Shown here: one piece after another, positions 11,560 to 22,590 of the stretch | Layout: the number at the start of each line of letters is the position of its first letter | Numbering within the stretch: the first letter of the stretch is position 1 | Source of the DNA: Ectobius pallidus | Taxonomy: Eukaryota; Arthropoda; Insecta; Blattodea; Ectobiidae | Length of the DNA stretch: 64,000 nt | Assembly: GCA_964059195.1 (NCBI GenBank) | Contig: CAXKWD010000006.1 | Span: 8,300,530-8,364,529, forward strand | Direction of reading: 5' to 3' | Program-made: the position numbers and the translations under genes | The notes under the pieces: model-generated | Told to the model about the DNA's origin: nothing | The model's input: the letters and a program-made list of their open reading frames with translations, nothing else | Database searches by the model: none

Positions 11560-11945
11560 ATGAATCATCCTCACCATTTAATTCTGTATCATATCTATTT
11601 CATTTAATATCAGTTGAAATTTACTCCATTAAATACACCGACAATAGAAACAATTGACAAGCAATAGTTCCATGGCCTACCCAACAGTACAAACACACAT
11701 CCCGAAATCCTGATATAGTCTCGCAGCTAAAAGGAGTCTAAACACAGCTGAAATTTGCATACCATGAATCATCCTAACCATTTCATCCTGTATCATATCT
11801 ATTTAAATTAATATCACTTGAAATTTACTCCATAAACATACACCAATAATAGAAACAATAAGTAGTTCCATACTGTATAGCCACACATCCCGAGCTCCTG
11901 ATGTGGCCTCGCAGCTAAAAGGAGTATAAACACACTGAAACATAA
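11560..11945 (+). repeat. Tandem repeat, period about 200 bp
   Basis: The unit starting ATGAATCATCCT at 11560 recurs at 11763, sharing CTGTATCATATCTATTT, GAAATTTACTCC, CACATCCCGA and CTCGCAGCTAAAAGGAG in the same order. A partial earlier unit lies left of the MITE (about 11130-11167). Intronic and non-coding. Confidence 0.7.
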
Positions 11946-12212
11946 AGGCAGTTAACAGCATTACCATTATGGATTCAGCAATGAAAAGAAGTGGGAAAAA
12001 ACATAAACATCAGATGTGTCGATACCAGAGAAAATGGAAATTTAAAAACAATTTAATATTGGCATGTCTGTGCGACCATTTCTAAATCATATGACGACTC
12101 TTCAACATTGTAATGATAAGAAGTGTAAAAAGCCGGCACTCCACAGGCCTGGAGTTTGCTGGATTTTTTAATGCCAGTCTGTATTTTTGAACATTTACTG
12201 TATATATATATA

Positions 12213-13230
12213 CAGTGGAACCTCGTTAACACGTTTCTTTAGGGACCGAAAAAAATAAACGTCTTATACGGGAGAACGTACTACTGAAAATTAAAAAAAT
12301 AAAATCGTAGGGAGTATGTAGATAGGCCTATGTTTTCTAAGTTGCTCAGAACCACTCAAAAGTGCATCCTAATGACTCAAAAATACCCATATTGACACAC
12401 AGGAGCTTCTATGCCAAGCCATTAGTTATGCGAGATTTAAATTATGTAAACAAATACATAGGCCTAATGATTTTATTTGAAAAAATTAAACAAAAGTTGC
12501 AAAAATTGAAGGAATGTATGAGAGCCATATTTAATGAAAAACCATACGAAATTCACACAAAAAAGCATCCACTTTATTCTAAAACATCACACATGAAACA
12601 AGTTGCACTCCACAATCTATTAACAAACATAAAATAACTGCAAGTGTAATTGTACAAAATTTCACACGTGCCAGTTCTGTCAACAGAAGATTATGAAGTC
12701 GTGTACACGGCCATGTTCACAGCCACAATTTGCTAATGAAATGCGATCCAATACCGACGTGAGAAGCACGATCTGCTTTTTTGCATACATTTCTTCAAAC
12801 ATTCTAATATTTTCTTCTCCTCACAACACGCAAACCGTAAGAAATTTAAAATATATTTCACTACATCAAAATTATCACGATATAAAATGGCGGCCTAACA
12901 GCTGACTGATAAATCGGCGCCAAGTCAAATGACCAATGAGAAGCAAACTGCAATGGCTGACGATTGGTCCCATAGAGCAAAGATTGAGACTTGGACACCA
13001 GAGAGTACAAGAATTCTGACATAGAGATCACACAATCGGATGGGCGTTCAAAGCTTATGTTCGGCAAAGTGTGGTTGGCGAGCCAAGTACGAACGTACTA
13101 AGCGTTAAACCAAAACGTGTTAAGAAATATTTAAACATGTAATTATTAAGATTGGGACCGGGACTTCCAAAAAACGACGTATTATCCGGGAAAACGTAGT
13201 AATGAGGAACGTGCTAACGAGGTTCCACTG
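12213..13230. mobile_element. Tigger/pogo-like non-autonomous element
   Basis: The left TIR CAGTGGAACCTCGTTAACAC is inverted at the right end (GTGCTAACGAGGTTCCACTG, ending 13230). TA dinucleotides flank both sides, as expected of Tc1/mariner-pogo elements. An inner pair (GGGACCG...) also inverts. The interior has no recognisable transposase. Short open frames inside look accidental. Confidence 0.75.
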
Positions 13231-13566
13231 TATATATATATATACTGTATCTGAATATTTTAACTTGATGACTGGAAAATCATGAAATGCACAATGAAAT
13301 TCAGAAGTGAGTTGATATTTTCTACACAAAGGGCTGTCCATCAGCCGTTTGATGTCCTAGTACCGTATGTTGAGTCTTTTAGACACGAAATACTCATTTT
13401 AAAATCAATTTTACAATGAAAACATTCATTTTTGTTGCTTTATTTTGCTGTTGTTATGTTATATCTTGTTTAGATATTAACTTATTTACTAATATTAATT
13501 TTAGCAATTTGCATCAGTTGTTACACTTACTTGGTTGTGGGAATTGTCCAGAATAATGGATACACC

Positions 13567-14283
13567 CAATGGCGCCAACTTATGTGGGCCCATGGGGCTC
13601 AAGCCCACCCAATAATTTTCCGTATAAATATTAAATTGTATTACGATTATTAAAAATCGTGTTTCATTGTTTAATCAGTGCAAAACTAAAATCACACAAC
13701 AATATTATTGACATGCATAACATGATTTACCTTTGTTTCAATTAACTTACGATCATGATCTTTAAATTTATACGTCAAATCACTCTATCATTGCCATTTT
13801 CCCCAGCATCTGCCAAAATATATATATATTTTTTTCACTTTAAAAATATTTGAGACATTTTTGCGTTCGACAATATCCTATGATATAACCCTATATAGGG
13901 ATAGCAGGGAAAAGTTGGGTTTAGTTTATGCTTGTGATGAATTTTTAGAGTGAAGTGCAATCAAGAGAAAAACTTTTACAACACGCAATGGTACTGAAAA
14001 AGTCCATCTTTTATTTTACTGTATATTATTTTATTTTATTTTAGTGTTAACCCCCTCCCCCCAGAAAGTAAAAAGTTTACAAGTTTTAAGGAATTAAATT
14101 AGAGTCCGTGCTATGGGAGTGTTGCGCACTGATGCCTTCCACCCTAACGGCCCGGGTTAAATTCCCGGCTGGGTCAGCAATTTTTTGGTAGTGGAAAATT
14201 TCCTTCCTGGGTCTTCTCATCCCCATCCCCCATAAAGTATAAGGCAGGTGCTCACCCAATTTTTTCACAAGTTGGCACCACTG
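13567..14283. mobile_element. Possible TIR element with SINE insertion
   Basis: The left end CAATGGCGCCAACTTATG is inverted at the right end (CAAGTTGGCACCACTG). A tRNA-like SINE head sits inside at 14118-14180. Non-coding. The borders are approximate. Confidence 0.4.
14118..14180 (+). repeat. tRNA-derived SINE-like head
   Basis: Contains a B-box-like GGTTAAATTCCC in a tRNA-like context (CCCGGGTT...CCCGGCTGGG), with an A-box-like stretch upstream. No full cloverleaf forms. Confidence 0.35.
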
Positions 14284-14756
14284 GATAAACCTAAACCTAG
14301 TTGGGAAAAAAGTAAAACGCTACAAGTATTGATACCGTACCAACTCTCGTAAATAAATAAGAAAACTCATGCAACAAATTTACATACCAGTACCGCTCCT
14401 GAGACATCTCCATAAATTTTAAAAAAGAATTGTTCAATGATTATAAAATAATTGTTCAATGATTATAAAATAATTGTGTGCTATTGGCTCTTCATTTCAT
14501 ATATTCTCATTCTTCCTTTTGTACATTTCCAATCTTTCTAGTGTATTTAATTTCCTGCCTTTGTTTTGTATGTCACAGTAGCTTTTGGAAAGGTTCAGTG
14601 ATGGGAAAGTTGTGGACCACTGACAACCCACCTATTTCTTCTGGCTTTAATGTATAAATATGTAACATTTTCTTATTAAGTATTCTAACCCGATTCACGA
14701 TCCAAGAAAATTAAACAATTTTTGTCACTTCTGAAATTCAGTTTGCATATTTGTTA

Positions 14757-14830
14757 ATGGCTTCTCTGGAGGAGTAAGCTTTCAGCAGCTAGCTCCACTG
14801 CCATCTTCAGGGAGAAGTGACCTAATTTGG
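14757..14830 (-). repeat. PLE terminal fragment, hammerhead-like, inverted copy of 16120-16205
   Basis: On the minus strand CTTCTCCCTGAAGATGGCAG is followed by a hairpin and CTGCTGAAAGC. The layout is that of PLE ends carrying hammerhead motifs, but the first core box reads CTGAAGA instead of CTGATGA. It is an inverted partner of 16120-16205. Confidence 0.5.
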
Positions 14831-15154
14831 AAAAGGTCTAGGTTACACAGGAAAAACAAAACCAGGATGTGGCACAAGTAGATGCAGAGATCAAATTGGT
14901 TGGGAAGGAAATTTTAAAATTGAAAAGTAGTGTAGAATGTGTAAACAGTAAAATAGACCGTTGGAGTTCCACTGAACCCACCCCCACCAAGCCTGCTTTC
15001 CTTTCTTTCCTCTGTTTCCAGTAAAACAATATCAAAACCCTACACCTACCCTCTCCAAAAATGCATCAACTGGTATGCCCCATGAAGGATTCACTGGTCA
15101 TAAGATCCAATTCGATCAGACCAAGATCCTGGGGAGGCAGAGATTTGATTGAGC

Positions 15155-15850
15155 TATAGGGCACGTTTTTAAAGTCATCAGTAAATCCAATGGTGGAAAA
15201 GTCCGATGAAAGTCTGGTGAATGTACGATGAACGTCATCTGCCATTTTTTCCCCTTGATTAGCCATTGATTATACTGAGTACTACCATTCTTATAAATAA
15301 TGTTTTGAACATATTAAAATACATAATAAATTTTGCATAGTTAAATACGGTACCTAACCTCAACCGGCAATTATGGATAGCCTGTGCTGTCAGTTTTGAG
15401 GTATTTAAAAAACGACATTAATTAATAGATTTTTGTGTAGAGTATTTTTTTCTTTTTTTTCCTCCTCAACAAAGGCCTTTAGTTACAAATTTTGTATGAA
15501 GTCCTTGATAAGTTCCTTCTCGGGTATCTTGAAACAAAATCAACTCATTTTATTTTCGGAGGTCTCACACTCTGATGAAGAGCAGTTCGTTAGCTTTCTC
15601 ACGAAAATAAACTCAATATATTTATGCTAGTGGTAACGTCGCCTGCTTCTCTGCTCCATCATGTTTGTCATTTAAGGTGCATTGTACTTTAAGTTCGATG
15701 AGTCTGGTTGCAATCGATGACTTTCACCTGTGAGTTTACGAACAGCCTGATGCTTTCCGGTGGATTGTCCGTTGACTTTAAAAACAACCCTAATGAAAAT
15801 CTGATGGCATCGATGAAATCAATCGATGACTTTAAAAACGGGCCCATACT
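15155..15850. mobile_element. Probable MITE with GGGCMCGTTTTTAAAGTCATC ends
   Basis: GGGCACGTTTTTAAAGTCAT at 15159 is inverted at about 15822-15845 (GATGACTTTAAAAACGGGCC). The interior is non-coding apart from short frames without domains. Further inner copies of GACTTTAAAAAC occur near 15773. Confidence 0.5.
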
Positions 15851-16119
15851 GTAGCAAGAGACCTTGGAAATCCAGATCCAAGACTGAAACTTCAAAGGAA
15901 TGGTGTCTAAAGCCTAGCCAGGCCTTGCAGTCTGTCACTACAAATCGACCAGTGGCCCAGTGGCCATGAAAGAATAGTCATATTCCACGCTATATTCAGT
16001 TCTAAAATTTCCTTCCTAATCAATCAAGAATTCTCAGTCTATTTGTTCCACTTCCTGGTTTTCCTATTACCCCCCCCCCCCCCATGCAGCATTTGTAGCA
16101 CAGACCTATTTTCGCAATT

Positions 16120-16205
16120 AGCTCACTTCTACCTGAAGATGGCAGTGGATGTAGCTGCTGAAAGCTTGAAACCAATCCTCTTACCCGGTTGGAAGCCTGA
16201 GAATT
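16120..16205 (+). repeat. PLE terminal fragment, hammerhead-like
   Basis: ACCTGAAGATGGCAGTGG, a hairpin, then CTGCTGAAAGC. It is the plus-strand counterpart of 14757-14830. The core has a substitution (CTGAAGA), so catalysis is not expected. Confidence 0.5.
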
Positions 16206-16687
16206 CATTATCCATTCTCAACACCAGCCCTGTTTCATAGAACTTGCAACATCTGTTAATAATATTAGAACTCATAATATTATTTATTAGTTAATAAAAT
16301 CTTGTTTCAAAGAAAGATGAACACTACTCATAAAATCTCATCACTAATATTATTAGTTAATTAGTCAGCTGATTGATTTGGAGGTTAGTCTTTTTGCCAA
16401 TACTATTTCAAAACAGCATTACCTACATATATCTTCATAAATGTAACAAATAATAACTAGCACTAAGAAATGAATAAATCTGCAAGGCAAATAGCAGTAA
16501 GCTTATGTACTAAAATCTAACCTCAAATCCTAAAAACTTATGACAAAAATTCCTTTGATAGCATATGTAAGCTTTTTATAAATTGATATTTTTTAATAAT
16601 AATAATAATAATAATAATATTTATTTGCTTGTGGACATATACATGTTTTAAGCATCGTCAAAAGCTAATTATGTATTGGTATATATA

Positions 16688-17495
16688 CAGTGAAATCTCG
16701 ATACAACGATTTCGCAGGGACCAGAAAAATATATTGTTGTAGAGAGATATATTGTTATATCGAGAATTTACAAACAAATGTTCAAATTTTTGTAGTATAT
16801 AGGAAACAACTTCAGTGGCTGAAATTCTTTAAGTATTTAGAGAAATAAAGAATTTTATCACAAGAACTGCTATACTGTACTGTATTCACTCCATCCTTAA
16901 ATTATTACACCATGAGCAAACACATTTTACATTGCATTATAACACAGCACCATGAACAGGATGACTCATTTTTGCCCCCTGTTTGTAAAAGTCAGAAATG
17001 ACAGTCTGTTTAGCTTTTTTTTTATGAACAGGGATACACACAATGCCCTTATTTGATTCGAGGTTCACTAAATGACATTCTGGCACCGATGAAACACTCG
17101 ACAGAAAATTCTGCAGAGCCTGCAAGCACAGAACACATACATAGAGGCAATGGCTTCGAGTGGGGTTAAGGTTGGTAGATGCACACTTTGTTCTACCTCC
17201 TCTTCTTCATCTTCCGCCTGCTTGTTTTGGATTTCCTCAATGTTTTCTTCCGTTAGCTCCGGGGAGTTCATGATTTGCACTTTCACAATTTATTTTTATC
17301 CTTGTAACGAGGAAAAGGTATTTTAAGGGGATTCTATATGTAATCGTAATGGAGAGGTTTATCGTTATTAAGAGTATCGTAAAACCGAGGGGAATTTTAC
17401 ATTATTTTAATGGAAAGAATGCCGGGACCAAAATATTTTAACGTTATAAAGAGTATTATCGTTATATCGGTAATCGTTGTACGGGGATTTCACTG
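16688..17495. mobile_element. Tigger/pogo-like element remnant
   Basis: The TIR CAGTGAAATCTCGATACAAC is inverted at the right end (GTTGTACGGGGATTTCACTG), flanked by TA on both sides. It has an internal deletion and retains only the tail of a transposase on the minus strand. It is a relative of, but distinct from, the element at 12213-13230. Confidence 0.75.
16937..17286 (-). pseudogene. C-terminal remnant of a Tigger-like transposase
   Basis: Two frames (17286-17068 and 17125-16937) give an acidic stretch (NKQAEDEEEEVEQ), then a helix with ALQNFLSSV, and KQTVISDFYKQ. This matches the acidic tail and QxxITDFF-type end of pogo/Tigger transposases. A frameshift separates the two parts. The DDE core is absent. 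Confidence 0.6.
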
Positions 17496-17623
17496 TACTT
17501 CTTAAATCTATATGCAAATCCACTCTCACACATACAATTCACACACACACTCATACTGTTCAATCCACATTCACACTTATACAATTCTTACTCTCTATTA
17601 TACAAATCTCACTGAACTTATAC

Positions 17624-17625
<2 letters not shown>

Positions 17626-17656
<31 letters not shown>
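17626..17656. repeat. (TA)n microsatellite
   Basis: An uninterrupted TA run, preceded by CA-rich sequence from about 17520. The CA/TA-encoded short frames here are not genes. Confidence 0.9.
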
Positions 17657-17660
<4 letters not shown>

Positions 17661-18042
17661 TCATATACATTTACATACAATTCCTACAGTATTATTACAA
17701 TACTATTTTGCTCATATAGCTTATCATATCTAGAGTCTACAGTCAGAGTAATTCGTTTTCCACAAAGATCACAAAATCTGAATTACATGGGTTTGAGAAT
17801 AACTTATTAGCCCAAATTCACTTATAGAAAAACAGCTAATATCAGTAAATTTTATTAGTTCAGCAGTCTATGAAACAGTTTACTACTAATATTAGCTAAT
17901 ATTATTATGTATTTGCTAATAGTATGAATGTAAAAGTTCTTTGAAACAGGGCCCTTTAGCAGTATTTATGGCTTAGATAATATAAAGTACAAACAAAATT
18001 TCTATTTAAACTAACAAACAAAATTATTCTGTCATGTTTCAG

Positions 18043-19581
18043 AATTTTAAATGCATATTTATTCCTATGAAGAAGCCAGTCAACCTTCGTGAATTTATAT
18101 TTCATGAGGCGAGACTTGCACTCCGTGGGAATGCTAATTGTTTATCTGAAGAAGATCGGAAACTCTACAGACGGATTGTCATTAAGTACAGTGGTTTGTT
18201 AGAAGATTTGGCCAAAGTTTCTCCACTACCCATGCGTAAAATGATATTGGAAGAAGTAAGACTAGTGCAGCAACGTGGCCGTGCCAGTAGGACTGGAACC
18301 AGAGGTCGAGGACGAGGACGAGGCCGAGGGAGAGGAAGGGGAAGGGGAAGAGGAAGAGGACAAGGAGAAGTACAAGGGTCACAAGATCGCAGAGGAGGGA
18401 AAAGTAGAGGTCCAGGCAGAGGCAACAGGAGAGGAACTGGTAGTAGAGACTCTAGCAGAGGAAGCCGAAATTCAAGCCGTTCGAGGTATGGTTATGGATA
18501 TCAAGACCGAGACTCCAGTAATGAAAGTAGAAGTAGCCTAGATAAAAATTGGCGAAGACGTGAAGGCGAAGGAAATGATAGTCGTGACAGTAGTGTCAGC
18601 AGCAGAGGTAGCCAGGATAGCTACACCTATAACAAGCAGAGAAGTAACAGGCAAAGGAACGACAGTACAAGTAGCACAGGAAGCGCCTCAATTAATTGGA
18701 GAGAAGTAAGAGAAAAATCAGGCAGCGTTGACAGTTTAGGCGGTGAAGCACACAAAAACTGGGGAGAAGGCTGCAGAGGTGGAAGTAAGAGCAGGAAAAC
18801 CGTAACAGGAGACTTTAATACTACTTTAAACTCACATGAAAGTGATTTTAAACCAGGAACATGGAGCGAAAACAGAAACAGGGTGGTTGGAAATGACCGT
18901 TCTGATTCATATGCAAGAAGTTCAAGAGATGCCAGTAGAGGAAATTCAGATGACAAAAGAAGTGCAGGAATTTGGAATAAAGAAAATGGAAACAACTATT
19001 CTCATTCACAAATATTCACATCTTGGAGAGCTGGTGGGAATACAAGAGGCAGTTCGCATTCACAGGAAAGATCTTACAGAGGTGATGACAACAGAAGAGA
19101 GAGTTCTCACTCACAGGAAAGATCTTGGAGAGATGGCGGCAATAGAAGAGGTAGTTCTCATTCACAGGAAAGATCTTATAGAAGTGATGGGAATAGAAGA
19201 GGTAGTTCTCACTCACAGGAAAGATCTTGGAGAGATGATGACAATAGAAGAGGTAGTTCTCATTCACAGGAAAGATCTTATAGAGGTGATGGCAATAGAA
19301 GAGGTAGGAACAATCATTCTAACTCACGAGAAAGAAGTTCAGATGTTCATTCTGAATTAAATGACAGGTCCACTCCAGAGAGAATTTCAGGTGAACGGAA
19401 AGATACAAATACTGCATCGGCAAATAGACAAAACTTAAGTAGGGAGGAGAGTAAAGAAGAAGCAAATATCAATTCAATGATCTGGAAAAGAAATTCACTG
19501 ATGGATCCAAGTGGAGTCAGGAGAGGACGAGGGTTGAGTTGGAAAGTGAAACCAAAGCAGATTATTCCAAAGAAAGATTAA
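18043..19581 (+). CDS. Terminal exon of the TPR gene: RG-rich and SSHSQERS-repeat tail
   Basis: An acceptor (CATGTTTCAG) ends at 18042. The exon is open in phase 0, matching the end of exon c, to TAA at 19579-19581. It first encodes a folded-looking segment (MKKPVNLREFIFHEARLALR...KLYRRIVIKYSGLLEDLA). An arginine-glycine run follows (about 18300-18365, at least ten RG pairs), then a long S/R/N/D-rich disordered region. Positions 19040-19300 encode five copies of a 17-residue unit around SSHSQERS, alternating SYR and SWR, plus a diverged sixth. The end is basic (GRGLSWKVKPKQIIPKKD). RG and RS tails usually bind RNA. An ATG at 18034 could make this exon look like an independent gene, but the acceptor and phase favour splicing. 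Confidence 0.75.
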   Translation, partial: NFKCIFIPMKKPVNLREFIFHEARLALRGNANCLSEEDRKLYRRIVIKYSGLLEDLAKVSPLPMRKMILEEVRLVQQRGRASRTGTRGRGRGRGRGRGRGRGRGRGQGEVQGSQDRRGGKSRGPGRGNRRGTGSRDSSRGSRNSSRSRYGYGYQDRDSSNESRSSLDKNWRRREGEGNDSRDSSVSSRGSQDSYTYNKQRSNRQRNDSTSSTGSASINWREVREKSGSVDSLGGEAHKNWGEGCRGGSKSRKTVTGDFNTTLNSHESDFKPGTWSENRNRVVGNDRSDSYARSSRDASRGNSDDKRSAGIWNKENGNNYSHSQIFTSWRAGGNTRGSSHSQERSYRGDDNRRESSHSQERSWRDGGNRRGSSHSQERSYRSDGNRRGSSHSQERSWRDDDNRRGSSHSQERSYRGDGNRRGRNNHSNSRERSSDVHSELNDRSTPERISGERKDTNTASANRQNLSREESKEEANINSMIWKRNSLMDPSGVRRGRGLSWKVKPKQIIPKKD

Positions 19582-19790
19582 TGGTAACATTTTGGTTACA
19601 TGCAAAAAAGAAACTTGAACGAAAATAGTACTAAATTTATTCACAAAAATATCAAAATAAGTAAGCTTGCAGTGTTCGTACACTAAGTTAACTAAGCATA
19701 GACTATAGGAGGCGGCTGGGTGAGTGTCATGCTAGAAGAACAAGGATATGCCCAGATATGGAGGTAAATGAAAACATTTACTGTTTTTAT

Positions 19791-19796
19791 AATAAA
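19791..19796 (+). promoter_or_regulatory. Polyadenylation signal of the TPR gene
   Basis: AATAAA lies 210 bp after the stop at 19581 in non-coding sequence, a suitable distance for the 3' UTR of this gene. Confidence 0.5.
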
Positions 19797-19934
19797 AGCA
19801 AGATCACATAAATTATCTCGTTTTATATTCTACACCAATGATGTTATGAACGTGAAAACAGCACTGATGGGGAATCTACCCAGTGTATACCAATAAATGG
19901 TAGTAAGTTGCCTAATGCAACATGAAAAGATTAT

Positions 19935-20015
19935 TAAGTGCCGGTATGGTACTTTACGAGATTGTGTGGGGGAAGGGAAAATGTCTGTCCGTGTGCATCT
20001 TTCGTCTGAGCTAGC
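19935..20015 (+). repeat. Dispersed repeat, also at 6050-6185
   Basis: AGTGCCGGTATGGTACTTTA, then ACGAGATTGTGTGG and GGGAAAATGTCTGTCC, inverted relative to 6050-6185. Confidence 0.65.
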
Positions 20016-21369
20016 TTTTTCAAAAGTTCTTCCCTGACTATAAAAACCACTGTGAACTTTCTCAACTTAGTTATATGACATTTTCCACCAACATGATAAT
20101 ATGTTACTCAACTTTCAACCAAAATAGCATTTTTTTCCCCCCTATTTTCATTTCTGACAATATCTAAGCTACGAGGACCAAGGCCAAGTACAAGGGCCGC
20201 ACATGTTTTATAAGGTTAAATGTGAATTTTCTGAAGGTGAAATAAAGAGAGAAAAGCAAACATTATATTTGTCCACTAAAACATCCATATCAATCCTGAA
20301 TTCCACCGTTTCTCGTACATTTAAAAGATGTTTTTAAAATTATTTTTGTCAGTGGATAAAAGTTCTTGACAAGAACCCTACCATGAGTATTAGAAGGGAG
20401 GTAAGTAAAGTGATCAATAGCAGCATAACAATTAGCAAGGATTCTAAAAAATGTCTTATCCCCTGATCTATCATGTTGTTTTGGTTCGCCTAAAACACAT
20501 AAAGAGGATGTGCCTTTGTGACCTATAATCCCTATATATAACCATCCAGATTTTGGGTTGGTGAAAAGATTGAGTGATATACAAAAGAGAACAAGATGGT
20601 CTATTGGCAACTCGTTCAAGGCTAGAAGTCTTTTAGAGAATATGAAGTATGGAAATGATTTGTGTATGTTTAGTTTGGATGTGGTCTTGTTATATCCTAG
20701 CATACCTGGAGAACAAGAGAGTGTTTATTTAGGTGGCTTATCGAACAAGGAGTGGACTGTGTGGTGGCCAACAAATATGATAGATGGTTCAGGGTGTGAA
20801 CTGAATACGTGTTTGAATTTGATGGAATTATTTACAAACAAAAAGAGGGTTTAGCTATGGGAAACCCAGTGTCGGGGTTCGTATCGGATGTGTTTTTGCA
20901 TTTCATGGAAAAACAAGTGATTGGGAAGAACATTGATAATATATTGCCTTACATGCGTTTTTGGTAATACCTAGGAAGGACATTTCGGACCAAATGCTAG
21001 ATGAATTCAACAGTTACCACAACAGGGTGAGGTTTACAATTGAAAATCAATGAACAACAGCATCAACTTCTTGGACCTCAGGATTACCCTACATCAGCAT
21101 GGAGTGTGATTGGGTGTGTACAGAAAAACAAGTAAAGGGGAAATGTACCGTGCGTGTCAAATGAGTCTCCGCAGTGAACTCAGACGCATGCAAGCGTGGT
21201 TAGGTTGGTAGTGGGACTATATTGACCTTGGAGCAGGTAGTCTCTGTCATCCCTTTGAAACAGTAGTACTGTGATAAGATAACTGATGATAACTGTGTTG
21301 TGGTATGCTTTTGTATCAAATTGAGTGCATGTTTAGTTAAACGTGTGCGGTTGTGCTTGTAAAATCATT

Positions 21370-21450
21370 ATGTTAACCATCGAAGAAAGAGGGTTTTTAG
21401 TTGAACATGTAATCTGTGAGGGACTCCTTCACCATGGCTCCAAGGCAACA
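21370..21450 (+). pseudogene. Fragment of a DUF4817-type N-terminus (mariner-family HTH)
   Basis: ATG at 21370 opens MLTIEERGFLVEHVICEG. This resembles the helix-turn-helix start found before some insect Tc1/mariner transposases (DUF4817). It is soon broken by stops. The surrounding 21150-21615 block interrupts the PLE. Confidence 0.4.
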
Positions 21451-21832
21451 CCTTAGCTACTGCGGCTATGGAGACCGGCTTTAATTAGCGTTATCCATTG
21501 CCAACCTAACAGTGATGAGTGAGCGTGTTAGCGCATTCACCTCACTGTGGAGACTCTTTTGAGATATTCCGTATACACCCAAATGTTCACCGCATCACCA
21601 CAGAATTAAAAACAACTTATGGTGCAATTTTGCTCATAGAGCCATCGGCTTATGCACAATCAAGAAGCATTAAAAAAGGAAAAGCAAGAAATCTTTAGAC
21701 TAGCTGAAATAAATGGGTATTGTGGTAGAAAAGTAGACAATATATGGAAAAGCATTGAAAATGGATGGGATAAAAAAAATGATAAAAGGAAAGAAAATAA
21801 TAACAGAGTATATAGGATTACCATATAATCCC

Positions 21833-22590
21833 AGAGATGCTAACTGCTACGGAATTTCCGTAGTTTCTACGATTTTCTTGAATTTGCTACGGCAATACGG
21901 AAATTGTGCTGAATATTACGGAATTTGCGAATCCCAATATTTATTTTTTAATTAAATTGTTCGTTTCTCCCGCAACATAAAAAAATGTTAATGTGTCAGC
22001 AGAGATGGCAACTGTTATCGTGAAAAATAGTTTGTAAGAGAAAACACCCATTGTGTTGGCGACATTGGGCACTACAATCTTTGACGTGAGTGTGTGTTGA
22101 GCAAAGATGTTATATCTTAAATTGTAGTTATAACTTGTTTGGTGCTAAAATTTTTCCTCTATTTTTATTATCACATCACTGGCGATGAACGTTTAGACAA
22201 ACCATAGATTAAAGCCGCTGACGCCGTTGCTTGCTAGAAGTTTTATTGAGTGTTGCAGTGCAAGTAGAACATTGAGGAAATATTATGTCGTATAAACGTA
22301 AAACCAGTGACGAGTCTGATGGACAAAAACGAACTGCGGGAAATCAGCATTATCGAAAGCAGTATATGGAAGAGTTTCCTTGCCTCGGACCTTCAAAAGT
22401 TTCCCCAAATCACGTATTTTGTGAAACATGTAATTATGATTTACATGGAGGACGTGGTAAGTTTATAGGCCTGTGTTTAGTACATGTTGATGTTTGAAAT
22501 TGCATATATTAATTTGCCCCAGACATCGAGTCCCCCACCATCCGATTAGACTCACACTACTGATAACCACCTTTCAAGGTTGGCATCTCT
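21833..22590 (+). mobile_element. hAT-like element with BED-like first exon
   Basis: The ends AGAGATGCTAAC and GTTGGCATCTCT are inverted. The flanking octamers ATAATCCC and GTAATCCC match at 7 of 8, suggesting the 8 bp duplication of hAT elements. Inside, ATG at 22285 opens MSYKRKTSDESDG, then YRKQYMEEFPCLGPS and VFCETCNYDLHGG, like the BED-type N-terminus of ZBED5-like hAT transposases. A splice-donor-like GTAAGT follows at about 22457. The catalytic exon is missing. Removing the element joins two PLE connector halves. Confidence 0.65.

Larger units (their letters stand above)
16226..17955. mobile_element. MITE with GCCCTGTTTCATAGAACTT ends, containing a Tigger-like insertion
   Basis: AGCCCTGTTTCATAGAACTT at 16226 is inverted at 17934-17955 (AAGTTCTTTGAAACAGGGCC). 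AT-rich ATATTAGCTAAT sequence lies inside both ends. The Tigger-like element at 16688-17495 is nested within it. It sits in the intron before the last TPR-gene exon. Confidence 0.6.

Noticed and set aside
12362..12905. Plus-strand ORFs inside the Tigger-like element
   Set aside because: No transposase motif or coding bias; the element appears non-autonomous.
14850..14970. Plus-strand frame with a coiled-coil-like peptide (QEKQNQDVAQVDAEIKLVGK)
   Set aside because: Short, without splice sites or recognised family. It may be a captured gene fragment, but support is too weak to annotate.
17477..17733. Two overlapping plus-strand ORFs rich in I, Y, H, T
   Set aside because: They translate CA and TA microsatellite sequence; no gene signal.
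18165..19360. Long antisense and other-frame ORFs across the RG/SR exon
   Set aside because: They are shadows of the low-complexity repeat coding. Only the frame from 18043 has a phase-matched acceptor and a plausible folded N-part.
20290..20703. 137-codon minus-strand ORF
   Set aside because: It is antisense to the PLE reverse transcriptase read on the plus strand (SPKTHK, SLDVVLLYPSIP).
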